The translations under genes and the position numbers were made by a program. A model generated the notes under the pieces. That model did not search any database. It saw only the letters and a program-made list of their open reading frames with translations, and was not told the origin of the DNA. Positions 46,734 through 56,785 of a stretch of DNA of 64,000 nucleotides are shown here, piece after piece. How positions within the stretch are numbered: position 1 is the first letter of the stretch; every line of letters starts with the position of its first letter. Source of the stretch: Chelonoidis abingdonii (lineage: Eukaryota > Chordata > Testudines > Testudinidae); NCBI RefSeq assembly GCF_003597395.2, contig NC_133771.1, forward strand, positions 54,467,856 through 54,531,855, given 5' to 3'.

Positions 46734-48600
46734 TCTGGCCTCATGGATGGAGCAGGAGTCAAAACTGGAGCTGGAGTCCAAATGCCAGAGCCCAGGGTCA
46801 ACGCGGAGTCAAGGTGAGAGATCGGCGCTGAAGGTCAGAACTGAAGTTAGTCTTGATGCCGGTATTACTGGAGAAATTCTCCAGTCTCCACTTTCTTTTT
46901 CTAATCTTTATTCCGAATAAGCCAAAACCATACCACCTTCATATGAGCGCTGAGGACCCTGAGCATGCTAATTGAAAACTCAGGATTTCTAAAATGATGC
47001 CCTGGCGAAGAGCCAGGTGTGTGTGTGTGTGGATCTGCAGAATCACATCTCTGAGGTAAATGACAGGGGTGAGCATGTTCAAGATTGGTGGCCATTGAGC
47101 ATGTGCAGAGAGCGAGGGGTGACAGAGAGGTCAGTTAACTGAGCAGCTAGCTGGTCATAGCCCACTCATAGCTATCACAGCTTGTTTTAAAGATTAGAGC
47201 TGTCAGTAATAATTCCAAGTTAACATCTGGTACTGAGCATGTGTGAATGGGGTAAATGCTTAAGGTATATAACAGTGGTGGGCAACCTGAGGCTTGTGGG
47301 CCACATGTGGCTCATCAGGGAAATCTGCTGGTGTGCCACGAGTTACTTTGTTTGCAATGACCATCTGCAAGCATGGCCACCCGCAGCTCCCAGTGCCTGC
47401 TGTTCGCCGTTCCTGGCCAATGGGAGCTGTGGGAAGTGGCGCGGGCTGGGTAATCCACTGGCAGGCTGCATGCAGCCTGCAGGGCTCAGATTGCCCACCA
47501 CTAGTATATAGGGATGTCCCAACAGGACAGCATAAAAGACCAATGCCAGGAGGCAGTTTCATAGTCTCAGGCAGCAAGAGACAGAAAGAAAGAGAGAGAG
47601 AGAGAGAGATGATTGGGAAAGGACAAAAGCCAGTAAGGGAAGCCATAGAAAAGCTGCTGGAGAGAAGTCAAAAAAGCTGCTACAGAGAAAAAGAGAAAGA
47701 AGAAGACCAGAGTGGAACAAAACTGACTGACCAGGAATTGAGCAGCAACAGCAATTAAAGGACAATACCAAAGAACTTATAAAGCACCAATAGTGATGTT
47801 AAGGCATACCAGTGGATTTATAAAGTAAGCTTGGCAGTTTTTAATGTTTAATGTAGTATCATTTAGAATAGTGTTTAATGTGTGCATGCCTGAAATGTAT
47901 GTGTGTCTTCATTGTATTTTACTTATGTCAAACTTAAAGAATAACTTAACAATTGCAATCAGTGATTTGTTACAAACTAGCCACTTGTAAAAAAAGTGCT
48001 ATGCTTAGAATTATTTGAACTATATGCTATCGTGATTTGAATGCTCTTTAAACTTGCTATAAGGGGATTGGTGCCAGGAGTCTTCTGCCTTGTTTAGGAT
48101 TTTTAGATTATATTGTAGTAGGGATTATAAATTACTTTAATAAAAAGATACTTGCTTTTAGAAAGAATATTGCCTGTATCAATTACTTTAATGGAAGGTT
48201 ATATCACTGTCCTTTAGTGTTTCATTAACAAACTCATACCTTGGGAAGAACAACCTAAGGGGAGGATAGGCAGGTTATTTTAGGGGCATCCCAAAATCCA
48301 TTTTTCAGAAAACATCAGACAGAATCAGAACCAGGAACCAGGTCCCAGAGTCAAAACCGAACTATCTGGAGCCAAGGAAGGCAGGAGCAAGGATGGGACA
48401 GGACTGGAACGTGGCTAGATGCAGGGCGTGATCTAGGCTGGAGTGAGGCTGGGTGCAGGAAAGAATCTGATTGTGCAGAAGCAAAGCAGAAGTGGGGCTT
48501 GGAGTGAGGTGAGCACAGAGAGACAGATAATCTGCAGGTTTGTGCAATGAGCAGCTGCTGGGCTTAAGAGCAAACTACCTGACCAACTTCAGCTGGCAAA
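46734..48600. repeat. Unclassified repeat-rich segment
   Basis: Two purine-rich blocks, 46740-46850 ('ggagcaggagtcaaaactgg') and 48300-48560 ('cagaatcagaaccaggaacc'), look like separated parts of one repeat. Between them, about 46870-48290 has LTR-like traits: a TATA-like 'aggtatataac' at 47263 and 'actttaataaaaagatact' near 48134. I could not fix TG..CA ends or a duplication. A (GA)n run lies at about 47585-47609. Confidence 0.35.
47273..47503. mobile_element. hAT-type MITE, family 2, copy 1
   Basis: The left end 'cagtggtgggcaacctgagg' and right end 'ctcagattgcccaccacta' are inverted repeats. The flanks are gtatataa (47265-47272) and gtatatag (47504-47511), matching at 7 of 8 positions. GC-rich, non-coding interior. 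It belongs to the same family as the element at 60977. Open frames of up to 154 codons crossing it are chance. Confidence 0.85.
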
Positions 48601-49659
48601 AGAGGCAAGTTTATGAGCTACACAGATCTTATCTCTCACCAACAGAAGTTAGTACAGTAAAAGAGATTATCTCATCCACCTGGTGTCTCTGCAACAAATT
48701 ATTCTAGTAAGATATGGAACAGAATTGGAGAATAAGAGGCAACCAGCCACAACTGTACCAAAAGAATTCAAAATATCTGTGTATCAGCCCCAGCAGGGGC
48801 TTCCCTGGTTAGGTATTGGTTCAGTTGTACAGTCTACCAATCTGGGAGCCACTCTTCACTGAAGCTTGATTAGAAAAGCCTCTGGATCATCCTCAGTACC
48901 TGTTTTGGTCACTTGTCTCTAGTGGTGGTATTTGGCTTACACTGTGGGGTTGTAGCAATATCACTTTCTACTTTATTGCTGCTGCTGGGCCTGATTTTTT
49001 TGCCAACTAAATCAGTAGCCATTCTGTCTACAGGACAGCTACCTTCTCCTGTAGGGATGTTCCTTCAATTCCACTCCACCACCACATATGGAAATGCGAG
49101 TGGGGGTCACCAGGTCCAGTTGAATTTGTAGTTCAAACATCAATACACACTTTCTCTGTAAGCCTTCAGTGAGGTTTTCTGGTAGAGTTATTTCAAGACA
49201 ACATAATCCTGGTTATCCAGGTAATGCTGGAACTATAATTACAGTCTCAAAACAAAGTTTAGAATCTCATGTTCCATACTATTCAGAACTGGGCCCCATA
49301 GGCAGAGGTTCTTTCTGCCTGGGGTTCATGGACAGCATATTCCTCTTGTAAAAGTTCTGTTTCAAAAGAGAATGTTTATGGAGAATCCTACTAATACGAA
49401 GATTAATTTACCGCAGTTTTCTTCCGAATTCTCTCAGTAGTGGCCCAGTCCAACTCCTATTGAAGTTAGTGGGAGCCTTTCCATCAAACTGAGTCGGAGT
49501 TTGATTAGAACCTAACTGAATAACATTTTATGTCCATGTCATTAACCAAGAGAGAAGGATTTAATGCTTTTCCTAATGAGTTACAAAATCTTGTCTTTTT
49601 TTTCTACAAAATCTAGTCAATTTAGATTTTACTGAAGCTCTCCTATTGCCTTCTTCCCC
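48601..49659. other. No gene recognised
   Basis: Mixed sequence downstream, in minus-strand sense, of the gypsy integrase. It may contain the rest of that element. I could not identify a chromodomain, an LTR or a polypurine tract. At 49440-49515 'caactcctattgaagttag' resembles an old dispersed repeat. Confidence 0.4.
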
Positions 49660-50393
49660 TTTCTCCGACACAGGAGATCAAAAGGGCTAAATTCTGTGGA
49701 TTCTGGAGAAACTTCCCTATATGCATCTAACAGGTAAGGTAACATTTTATCCTAGTCACCCATCCTCTTGTTGCATGCATTCACAGCATATATTTCAGTG
49801 TCCTATTGAACTTTTCACTGAACGCATTTGTTGCTGAGTGATATGGGGCAGCCTCCAGCTCTTTTACCCTACACATTCTGTGCAATTCACTAAATATTTG
49901 GGACATGAAATTTGATCCACCTTACCAAAAAAAGAACACAGGGCTTCAACCACTGTGTCACCTTCCGTATTAAATATTACCCTCTGCTTCTGGGTAACTA
50001 GTGTATAGTGCATCACTGCCAAAATATTTTTCATACCCCTTTTGGTAGGCTCAGGCATTGGACCAAAAATCTCCATAAACACCCTAAATATGCCTCTTTT
50101 ATTGGAGGCAATGGATGAAGAAGAGCCCTTCTTCCTCTGACGTAAGTCACAAGACCTGCTAGTCTGTATTTTTGACCAATAAAAATTCCTTTTAATTGCT
50201 CATGTGTCCCCTGTGACCCCAAGTAAGCAGCAATAGGACAGTCACAGGCTAATAGCACTAATTCCCTATGGTGCTTTTTCCCCACAGAAGCATCTCCATT
50301 CAGTCTTCTCTCCTCTTCAAAAAACCTGTCCCTGTTTCCCCAGAGATGATTCCCTGTAGATTTCTGGGGATGGGTCTGTTCTCTGTTCTTCAA
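49660..50393 (-). pseudogene. Gypsy integrase, degenerate
   Basis: Frames in successive phases read as a Ty3/gypsy integrase. The first is an N-terminal block 'AAYLGSQGTHEQLKGIFIGQ', in which the usual zinc-binding His of the GHLG motif is Tyr. Next comes the start of the catalytic core, 'MEIFGPMPEPTKRG' and 'ILAVMHYTLVTQKQRV'. Around 49840-49770 is 'APYHSATNAFSEKFNRTLKY', the region of the third acidic residue. Around 49735-49690 is 'MLPYLLDAYREVSPESTEF'. At least two frameshifts and several stops occur. The intact enzyme would insert element cDNA. Confidence 0.75.
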
Positions 50394-50763
50394 ATTCCTG
50401 CATGCTGTCCATACTGATAGCCATCTCAGCTACAGGGAGTGACTCCTCCTCTGGTGTTCCTGGAGACACCCTGCTTTCCTTTGCAGAGCAAGGGCTGGAA
50501 ATCCCTCCTCCTCCTCCCCCCTCAACTGTGTTTCTGTTTTCACAGTCCCCTCTTGGACAAATGGAACATATTCCTTTTTACTGTGGGTCACTATACTAAC
50601 AGCTTTGGGCATCATCAAAATATCATTACCTACAAGAAACCCTGCTAGAATGCAATCCAATAACCAACTTTTAAGATGCTTTCTAGACCTTCCTACTCCA
50701 AGCACACTTTAACCAAAGGCACAGTGCTAAGAGTTATACATTCTCCTTAGAGAGCATGTTACA

Positions 50764-51089
50764 TTACTTAACCATAGCTTTTCTGACCAGAGAAAACTGG
50801 GAATCACGGTCCCCCCATCCTAAGCATTCTTCCCCATTCATTTTGGAAATGTTAATAAATTCAGAGGCAACATCCAATGAGTTACACCTTGCAAAATTCA
50901 TGAGGAGCCTCTCAGACACTTTTGGATTTCCTGGGTTTATGACAGTTACATTAACCCAGGCTGGACAAGGTGAGGGCTTACATTCCTTTTGCTTAGGGCA
51001 ATTGTTTCTCATATGTTCAGTAAAGTCACATATGAAACACTTCCTTGGACCATCATCCTGGGAAGGAGATCTGTGATAATGATAATTAG
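50764..51089 (-). pseudogene. Gypsy gag nucleocapsid zinc knuckle
   Basis: The minus-strand frame contains 'CFICDFTEHMRNNC', a C-X2-C-X4-H-X4-C zinc knuckle that binds element RNA during packaging. It is followed by 'PAWVNVTVINPGNPKVSERL', which reads like the linker into the gypsy protease. The open frame formally begins at 51114 inside the neighbouring retroviral LTR, so its first eight residues are not gypsy sequence. A stop follows 'LVRKAMVK'. Only the C-terminal part of gag survives. Confidence 0.75.
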
Positions 51090-51386
51090 TGTCAAAGTTA
51101 GAATCAGGACTCACAATTTGTCAGACCATTCTGTTTATTAGCGCAGCGCTCTGCCAATAACATTCAGAATATGTGAGTGGTCATGCAAGGCCTAAACAGT
51201 CTTATTTATACAGATAAAAGAGCGGGAATTAGACTAAGGGACAAAGAAAGCTAAACAGTAAAAATCACCTGGGGCACAGCATGCATATTCTACTTCCTTA
51301 CTAACTGTTATCGATTTAAGGTTAATACTTCACCAATTGCTCTTAAACGGTGCAATTGTTCTATGTTGATGTTTGTATTCCTGACA
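51090..51386 (-). mobile_element. 3' LTR of the retrovirus
   Basis: In plus-strand text it begins TGTCAAAG and ends CCTGACA, so TGTCA and TGACA form the terminal inverted repeat. On the minus strand it has a TATA box tataaataag (51201-51210) and a polyadenylation signal aataaa (51134-51139) about 65 bp later, implying a short R region. It matches the copy at 59612-59901 closely. The differences cluster in the U5-side third. Similarity continues 5 bp past the CA end (cctgg), which leaves the true U3 border uncertain. Confidence 0.85.
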
Positions 51387-51391
51387 CCTGG

Positions 51392-51557
51392 TGTCATAAA
51401 CAGATAAGAAAAGTTAATAGCACAGAAGTACTTTATATCTCTTTGACTGTAAAGGGTTAACAAGTTCAGTAAGCCTGGCTGTCACCTGACCAGAGGACCA
51501 ATCAGGAGACAGGATACTTTCAAATCTTGAGGGAGGGAAGTTTCTGTGTGTGCTGTT
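51392..51557 (+). mobile_element. 5' fragment of a TGTCATAAACAG-type LTR
   Basis: Starts 'tgtcataaacagataag' and matches the first about 165 bp of the solo LTR at 41120 (shared 'cctgaccagaggaccaat' and 'gatactttcaaatctt'), stopping at 'tgtgctgtta'. It runs opposite to the retrovirus. It lies exactly between the envelope stop codon and the 3' LTR, where a polypurine tract should be. It appears truncated, with no right end and no matching duplication. Confidence 0.8.
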
Positions 51558-52800
51558 AGTCAGTGATATTTAAAATTATTATATTAGCACTCTGTTTTGG
51601 GGCAGTCATCTGGGTGACACAATTCTGGATACAACAGGAGATTAACTGAAAGCATACAAAAATTACTAAGATTTCAAACAGGATAGTTAGGGCTTTCTGA
51701 AACAACCAGCTTTTTATGCCAGAGAAATTGAACAGGTTACTTAGCCACTTTTATAAAGAACTTGGCTTTTTATGAGGAAGATATGCAATTTGTTCTAAGT
51801 GGCTAGCGCGATCTATTATCTTATTGGTATTGTTATGTATAAACACACAACATTTTTTTTCAGTGAGAGCACAGGTTCCTTCTTTGGCCGCTAGCACTAT
51901 GTTTAATGCTTGATGGTTTTAGAGGGCCCCCTGTCGGATTACCCCTGGTTTTTTGGCCAGGGTTTTTAAACTTTTTTTGGTTTTATTTGCCATTATTTTA
52001 ACCACTTCTTGTAACCTTAGGAGTCTTTTTGCATGGTGTATTACTTCCCCAAGTGGGATAAAGGAAGTGCCAATGGCCTTTTTTCAAGTTAGGGGGCTTA
52101 TGTTATGTATATACCATTGGGCATCTGGTAAGTCCCTTTTTTTTCGCCTGAAATTATGGAGGTGTTTTTGTGGGAGGGACTTTAGTACTTGGAATTGTGG
52201 AAAGAGTTGGGTGCGATAACAGATACCTGACCAGTTAGCTGGTAATACAGTATAAGCTTTGGTTTTACAAACCTAATGATGGCCTATTAAGGCCGGGAAG
52301 GGTTGATTGCATCCATTTGTTACATAGGTATCTGCAAATGAGGAGTAATATCCTCCAAAGGGCACAGGGTAATCCTTCTTACGAGCAGTGGTCGTGTTTG
52401 TATGGCATTAGAAGATTGTATTATTTTTACTAAGATTACTGTAGGGGGAACATGATATTAATTTTTCTGTTTGATCCCAGGTTGAGAAAAAAATTATATT
52501 CCCATACCCAGCCCCCCACTTTTTAGTTTTGTTTGAATAATTTTGTACACCATTTGCCACAATATGCTGAAGGCAATGGCTTTTTCCCAGATCCAGCCCT
52601 GTCCCATTACACACCCAACACCAATGACCTTTTTCTCCCACCACACTTATTCATTTAGATACATTTATTCCCACTGTTTCCCAAGTGTTATTGCTGTTCC
52701 CTGTTTTGTTAAATGGACGAGGTCCTCCAGTAAGGTCTGGAGAATTCAGTGGGATAGCCAGGACAGGAACACCAGCTTGAGAGTGGGCTAGGATGTGGCT
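51556..52800 (-). pseudogene. env: Retroviral envelope remnant
   Basis: The envelope normally drives receptor binding (SU) and membrane fusion (TM). The TM part is clearest: the minus strand at 51847-51873 reads 'CALTEKKCC', a CX6CC motif typical of envelopes whose SU and TM are disulphide-linked. It follows 'ALNIVLAAKEG', with a stop codon a few residues earlier. A hydrophobic stretch at about 51680-51610 is a candidate membrane anchor, and the frame ends in TAA at 51556-51558. In the SU part, 52408-52644 contains 'GHWCWVC', a possible CXXC partner motif. Frameshifts separate the pieces, and most of SU is unreadable. Confidence 0.75.
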
Positions 52801-53042
52801 GCAGACCCAGCATTTAGAAATATTAAGCTATTTACACTTGCTGCTGGATAAAAGAATTGTCATTGTGGGTTCCCCAGATCTTCAGATACCAGCTGCAAAG
52901 AAACAAGCGCCACCAGAGATGCATGTTGGAGGCAAGGCCCTTCTGGTTCTGACAACCTTAACTGAGGGAACCGCAGTCGCAGTTTTTATGTCCACCAGGC
53001 AGCAGGCACTAGGCTCACTATTGCTGCTTCTTGGGCCTTGCT

Positions 53043-54110
53043 TTAGGTTGTCGTCTGCTTCTGGCAACCATTACGAGAGCGTAGATTGTAAGGTATTGCA
53101 GGCTGTTTTTTCACGTCTTCTTTTGACTCTGCGCAGTCCTGAGGTGTTAAGTCCTGAGGTGTTGATTGGTTTGCCGGGGAGAGTGTCTTCTTACACTGTG
53201 AAGCATGTATCCACTCTGCGATGCCAGATAGCTTAACAGCTGTCTGGGTAGTAAGCAGTACTTGATGAGGACCCTTTCCACCGAGGTTCAAGGCGTGTGT
53301 TTTCGATGGTGATGCTGTACGTAGACCCAGTCACCTGGCTTAAGGTTGTTGGCAGGAGTTCAGAGGTGATTTCGTCTGCCAGGCGGCTTGAAACTGTGAA
53401 TGGAAGTGACTTACAGCAATGCATTAATTCCCTTGCAATATTGAAGGAGTGTGCTGTGAGTTAAATTTCAAGTTTGGGACTGGAAGTAATGGTAGCCACA
53501 GTTCGCAGTAGGTACGCGTCCCATAAACGATTTTAAAAGGACTTAGTTTATGCCTTTGGGATGGAGTGGATTGCATTTTTATAAGGCTAGTGGTAAAGCT
53601 GCTGGCCAGCTTAACCCTGTGGAGTCACAAATCTTAGCAAGTTTATTCTTAAGTACACCATTTTCGCCTTTTCTACAGCACCTGCACTTTGTGGGTGGTA
53701 GGGACAGTGCAGCAGGGTGTGTGACATGTAATATACGATCCAGGGTGTTGGACAATTTGTCCGGTAAAGTGTGCACCCCGGTCACTGGACAGAGTGGCAG
53801 GAATTCCCTTGGCAGGCATAATATGGTTCAACAAACATTTAGCAATGGACAGTGAGTTAGCCTTGCGACAAGGAAAGGCTTTAATCCAACCAGAAAAAAA
53901 ACATACCATAACCAAAATAAATTCAAATCGTTGACACTTAGGCATTTGTACAAAATCAAGTTGCCAATGCAAGAAGGGTGCTTGGACAGCAAGCCCTGGA
54001 ATCCCTGAGCCACTTTACAGGTTTACCAATATTGTGGCTTTGGCAAATGGTGCAGGCGGCACAGTGGCGAGCTGCAAAAGAGCTGAAATGGGGAGCCCCC
54101 ACCATCCCGC
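53043..54110 (-). pseudogene. pol: Retroviral integrase region of pol
   Basis: Integrase joins viral cDNA to host DNA. In minus-strand order: a zinc-binding remnant near 54080-54030, the catalytic core at 53972-53673, and a C-terminal domain at 53291-53190. The first catalytic Asp lies in 'HWQLDFVQ' (53955-53957) and the second in 'LSSDRGAHFTG' near 53790. The third acidic residue probably lies in 'KGENGVLKNKLAKI' near 53660-53620, now in a different frame. The C-terminal block 'GPHQVLLTTQTAVKLSG' matches the gammaretroviral integrase C-terminus. At least two frameshifts inactivate it. Confidence 0.85.
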
Positions 54111-54115
54111 CTTAG

Positions 54116-54655
54116 TTAGAGCAGAGACCATTCCCTCCTTTCCGACATGCGAAAACACCGTGTTGCAGGGCGGCCAGCGATGAGTAGAATGAAAAAGGGG
54201 CCACAAAGGCACCAGTGGGCGACACCAAAGGGAATCAGGATGTAGAGGCAACCCTGGGCAACCCAGGAGTCTTTTTCGGTTTCAGGGGCAGAGTCCTGGA
54301 GCAGGGTGAGGTCAGTGAGGGATGGTGGTGATATAGAAACAGAGAGGGAACCTAGAAATGCATATGGGAAGGTTCTATGGCTGCAGCAATGCTTAGATTT
54401 CAGAGGCATCAGCAAATGCGTTACCCTTAGCAACATCAGTGTCTGCCATTGAGTGACCAGGGCACTTAACAATAGCCAGGGCAGAGGGAAGTAAAACTGC
54501 ATACAGTAGAGCAGCGATATAGGGGCTGTTCTTAATAGGGGTACCGGCAGATGTAAGGAGAACCCCGAGCTTGCCAAGAGGGTACCAAAGTCATGTACAA
54601 CCCCAAAAGCATAGCGGGAGTTAGTGTAAATGGTGGCGGAGTGTTCCTCCGCCAA
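54116..54655 (-). pseudogene. pol: Retroviral RNase H region of pol
   Basis: A 179-codon frame whose start reads 'ATIYTNSRYAFGVVHDFGTL', the conserved RNase H block around the third catalytic carboxylate. The position normally Asp in this block is Asn here (codon 54620-54622), which would abolish RNA cleavage. After about 20 codons the translation becomes unlike RNase H, so the frame then runs out of phase. The block lies between reverse transcriptase and integrase, as in other class I elements. Confidence 0.8.
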
Positions 54656-55262
54656 AAAGCAGGCACGAGTAAGGGCAACTAATCAGCAACTTGTGCTGAG
54701 GTTACAGAAGGTAAAGGCGCAGCTCTAGAGTTTTAAGAGAGTGAACACTATAGCATATTCCTGCAAGGAGACGAACCTTGTTGTCTCGAAAACAGGAACG
54801 CATTAGTAAACAAAAACAAGGTCAGAATTAGGGAGAGGGACATCAGAAAGGTCAGAGCGTGGGACGGTGATAGCAGAGACAGTTGCAAGGCAGTCGTTGA
54901 GGATTACCATCATTAGACAAAGGAAGGAGAGTGGCAGGATTGACTAAGCGCTGAGATAGTGATATATGAGGCCGACAGCCAGTAGAAGTTTATACCTGGT
55001 AAGGCGAGCGGAGGAGAGGTGGCTTGTATTGCATTGTAATAGCAGAGTTTTACAGAGTGAGGGACCATAAATAGGGAGTAAGGGGGGCGAAGGAACAAGG
55101 GATTCAGACATTTTGACTAGGTCATGCTGCGGCAGCCACAGCACGCAGGCAACGGGGGCAGGCCTTGGCCACAGGGTTCAAAAGTGTCAGAGAAATAAGC
55201 TACTGGGCGTTCTTGCCTCCGTGCACCTGAGTGAGAAATTTCAAAGTGCACATCCAGATTGT

Positions 55263-56290
55263 TTATGGCAGAAAAGAGTAAAAGGCTTCGAATAGTCTGG
55301 CAGCCCTAAAGCGGGGGGCAGAAGCCAAACATTGTTTGAGGGAAACAAAGGCAGAGTCTGCTTTCAGGTGGCCATGGCATGGATTAGGCACAGAGAGCTG
55401 AGTGAGTTCCTGTAGAGGTTTTGCAAGGGAGGCATAATTGGGGAACTCATTGCCTGCAAAATCCCAGCCATGCCCCAAAAATTTTTGGACCTGGCATGGA
55501 GTGCAGGAGTCTTGATGGACTTTAAAGCTAAGGATAGCCTGGGACGCGGGTGGGAGAAAGCGTACGGGAACCCTGGGAGGAGAAAACCAAGGTATGTGAC
55601 GAGAGTTTGACAGAGCTGTAGTTTAGAGCGAGAAAGCCTTGTGACCTTTGTTTGCTAGGCCGTAAAGGAGCACTAAGAATCGGTTTCTGAGGCAGATAAC
55701 GAGGGGAACAGAGGAGCAGGTCATCTACATATTGGACTAGAGTGGACCTGGATGGGAAAACAAAGTCAGCTAGGTCTCGGGCTAAATGCCTGGGATAAGT
55801 AAGATGGGACTTTCCGTATACGCCCTGAGGGGACCGTGGTCCATGTATATTGCTGTTCCCTGTAGGAAAAGGCAAAGAGGTACTGGGAGTAATCAGGGTG
55901 AACTGGAACAGAAAAGAAAGCAGAACACAAATTAACAACAGTAAAATGAGTTGCAGCTGGTGGGATAGGAAAATCCAGGATCGCTGCTGGGTTTGGGACA
56001 CAACAGGAAAAGCGGGTATGATAATATGATTAATGGCTCGAAGGTCCTGAACAAATCAGCCATGATTTGCCATCAGCTTTCGAATGGGGAGGATAGGAGT
56101 GTTACAGGGACTGCTGGAACAGGGAACAATAATGCCTTGCTCCTGCAGGGCAGTTATGACCGGAGCAATGCCAGCCTCTGCCTCAGGGTCTTAAACGGTA
56201 CTGGATAGCTGAGGCAGGGGTTTGGGAAGAGTTAACACGTAATAGCAGACAGGATCAGTATTTAAGAAGCCTACCTTAGAGGGATGGGTT
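55263..56290 (-). pseudogene. pol: Retroviral reverse transcriptase region of pol
   Basis: Reverse transcriptase copies the RNA genome into DNA. The minus strand at about 56170-56060 reads 'EAEAGIAPVITALQEQGIIV' and then 'SPCNTPILPIRK', the N-terminal fingers of gamma-type enzymes, with a TGA just before 'FVQDLRAIN'. The catalytic box is 'VQYVDDLLLCSP', with YVDD encoded at 55720-55731. Downstream, 55478-55263 reads 'GHGWDFAGNEFPNYASLAKP', part of the thumb and connection. Between fingers and palm the frame is shifted (55528-56001). Catalytic residues survive but the protein cannot be made in one piece. Confidence 0.85.
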
Positions 56291-56379
56291 GGTGACAGAG
56301 AGGATGGGACCCTGCGAAATTAGGTGCTCAAGGGGACGGAACCAGTGGGCAACAAGGGACTGGAGTAGAAAGGGACGTT

Positions 56380-56785
56380 TTAGACAGCAGGCGAGGCTAC
56401 CAGATCACTCAGGAAAGACTGGGGAATTTGTAAATAGACCCCATCCGGGGAACAGTATATGGTGCAGTCAAGCTTACATAACAGATCCCGACCCAAAAGG
56501 TTTACCGGAGTGGAATCAGAGAGAAGGAATGCATGATCCGCAGAAAGGGGACCAACCTGGACCAGTAGAGATTTTGAAAGGGGATAAGGATTGGGACTCC
56601 CATAATGCCCACAGCGGACACAGTTTTTCTGAGCGGGGAACCTCAGGCAGGTCGGTAGTATGAACTGCAGAGAGCGAAGCTCCAGTATCAACAAGGAAAG
56701 GGAGAGAAAGATTATTGATAGTTAACACACACTCACCCGTGGAAGTGAGAGGTAGTAAAGGGGCTAAAATTTCCGAGGTTCGCCG
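56380..56785 (-). pseudogene. pro: Retroviral protease, frameshifted
   Basis: An aspartic protease that matures the polyproteins. The active site 'FLVDTGASLSAVH' is intact (catalytic Asp codon 56687-56689). It lies in the same frame as gag, reached by reading through the UGA at 56786-56788. After 'VPRSEKLC' the sequence shifts frame. The second half, 56694-56380, contains 'LLSDSTPVNLLGRDLLCKL', the C-terminal GRDLL helix of retroviral proteases. One indel near 56620 therefore breaks the enzyme. Confidence 0.85.

Larger units (their letters stand above)
49660..51089 (-). mobile_element. Ty3/gypsy-like relic lacking reverse transcriptase
   Basis: Minus-strand order: gag zinc knuckle (51036-50995), a protease-region remnant (about 50705-50430, 'FLVGNDILMMPKAVSIV'), then integrase (about 50260-49660). 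The stretch between protease remnant and integrase is only a few hundred bases, too short for reverse transcriptase and RNase H, so these are deleted. Reading frames are broken several times. The upstream end abuts the retroviral LTR at 51090. The downstream LTR was not found. Confidence 0.75.

Noticed and set aside
47294..47758. 154-codon plus-strand frame
   Set aside because: It crosses the hAT MITE 47273-47503 and a (GA)n run, so it is a chance frame made of repeat sequence.
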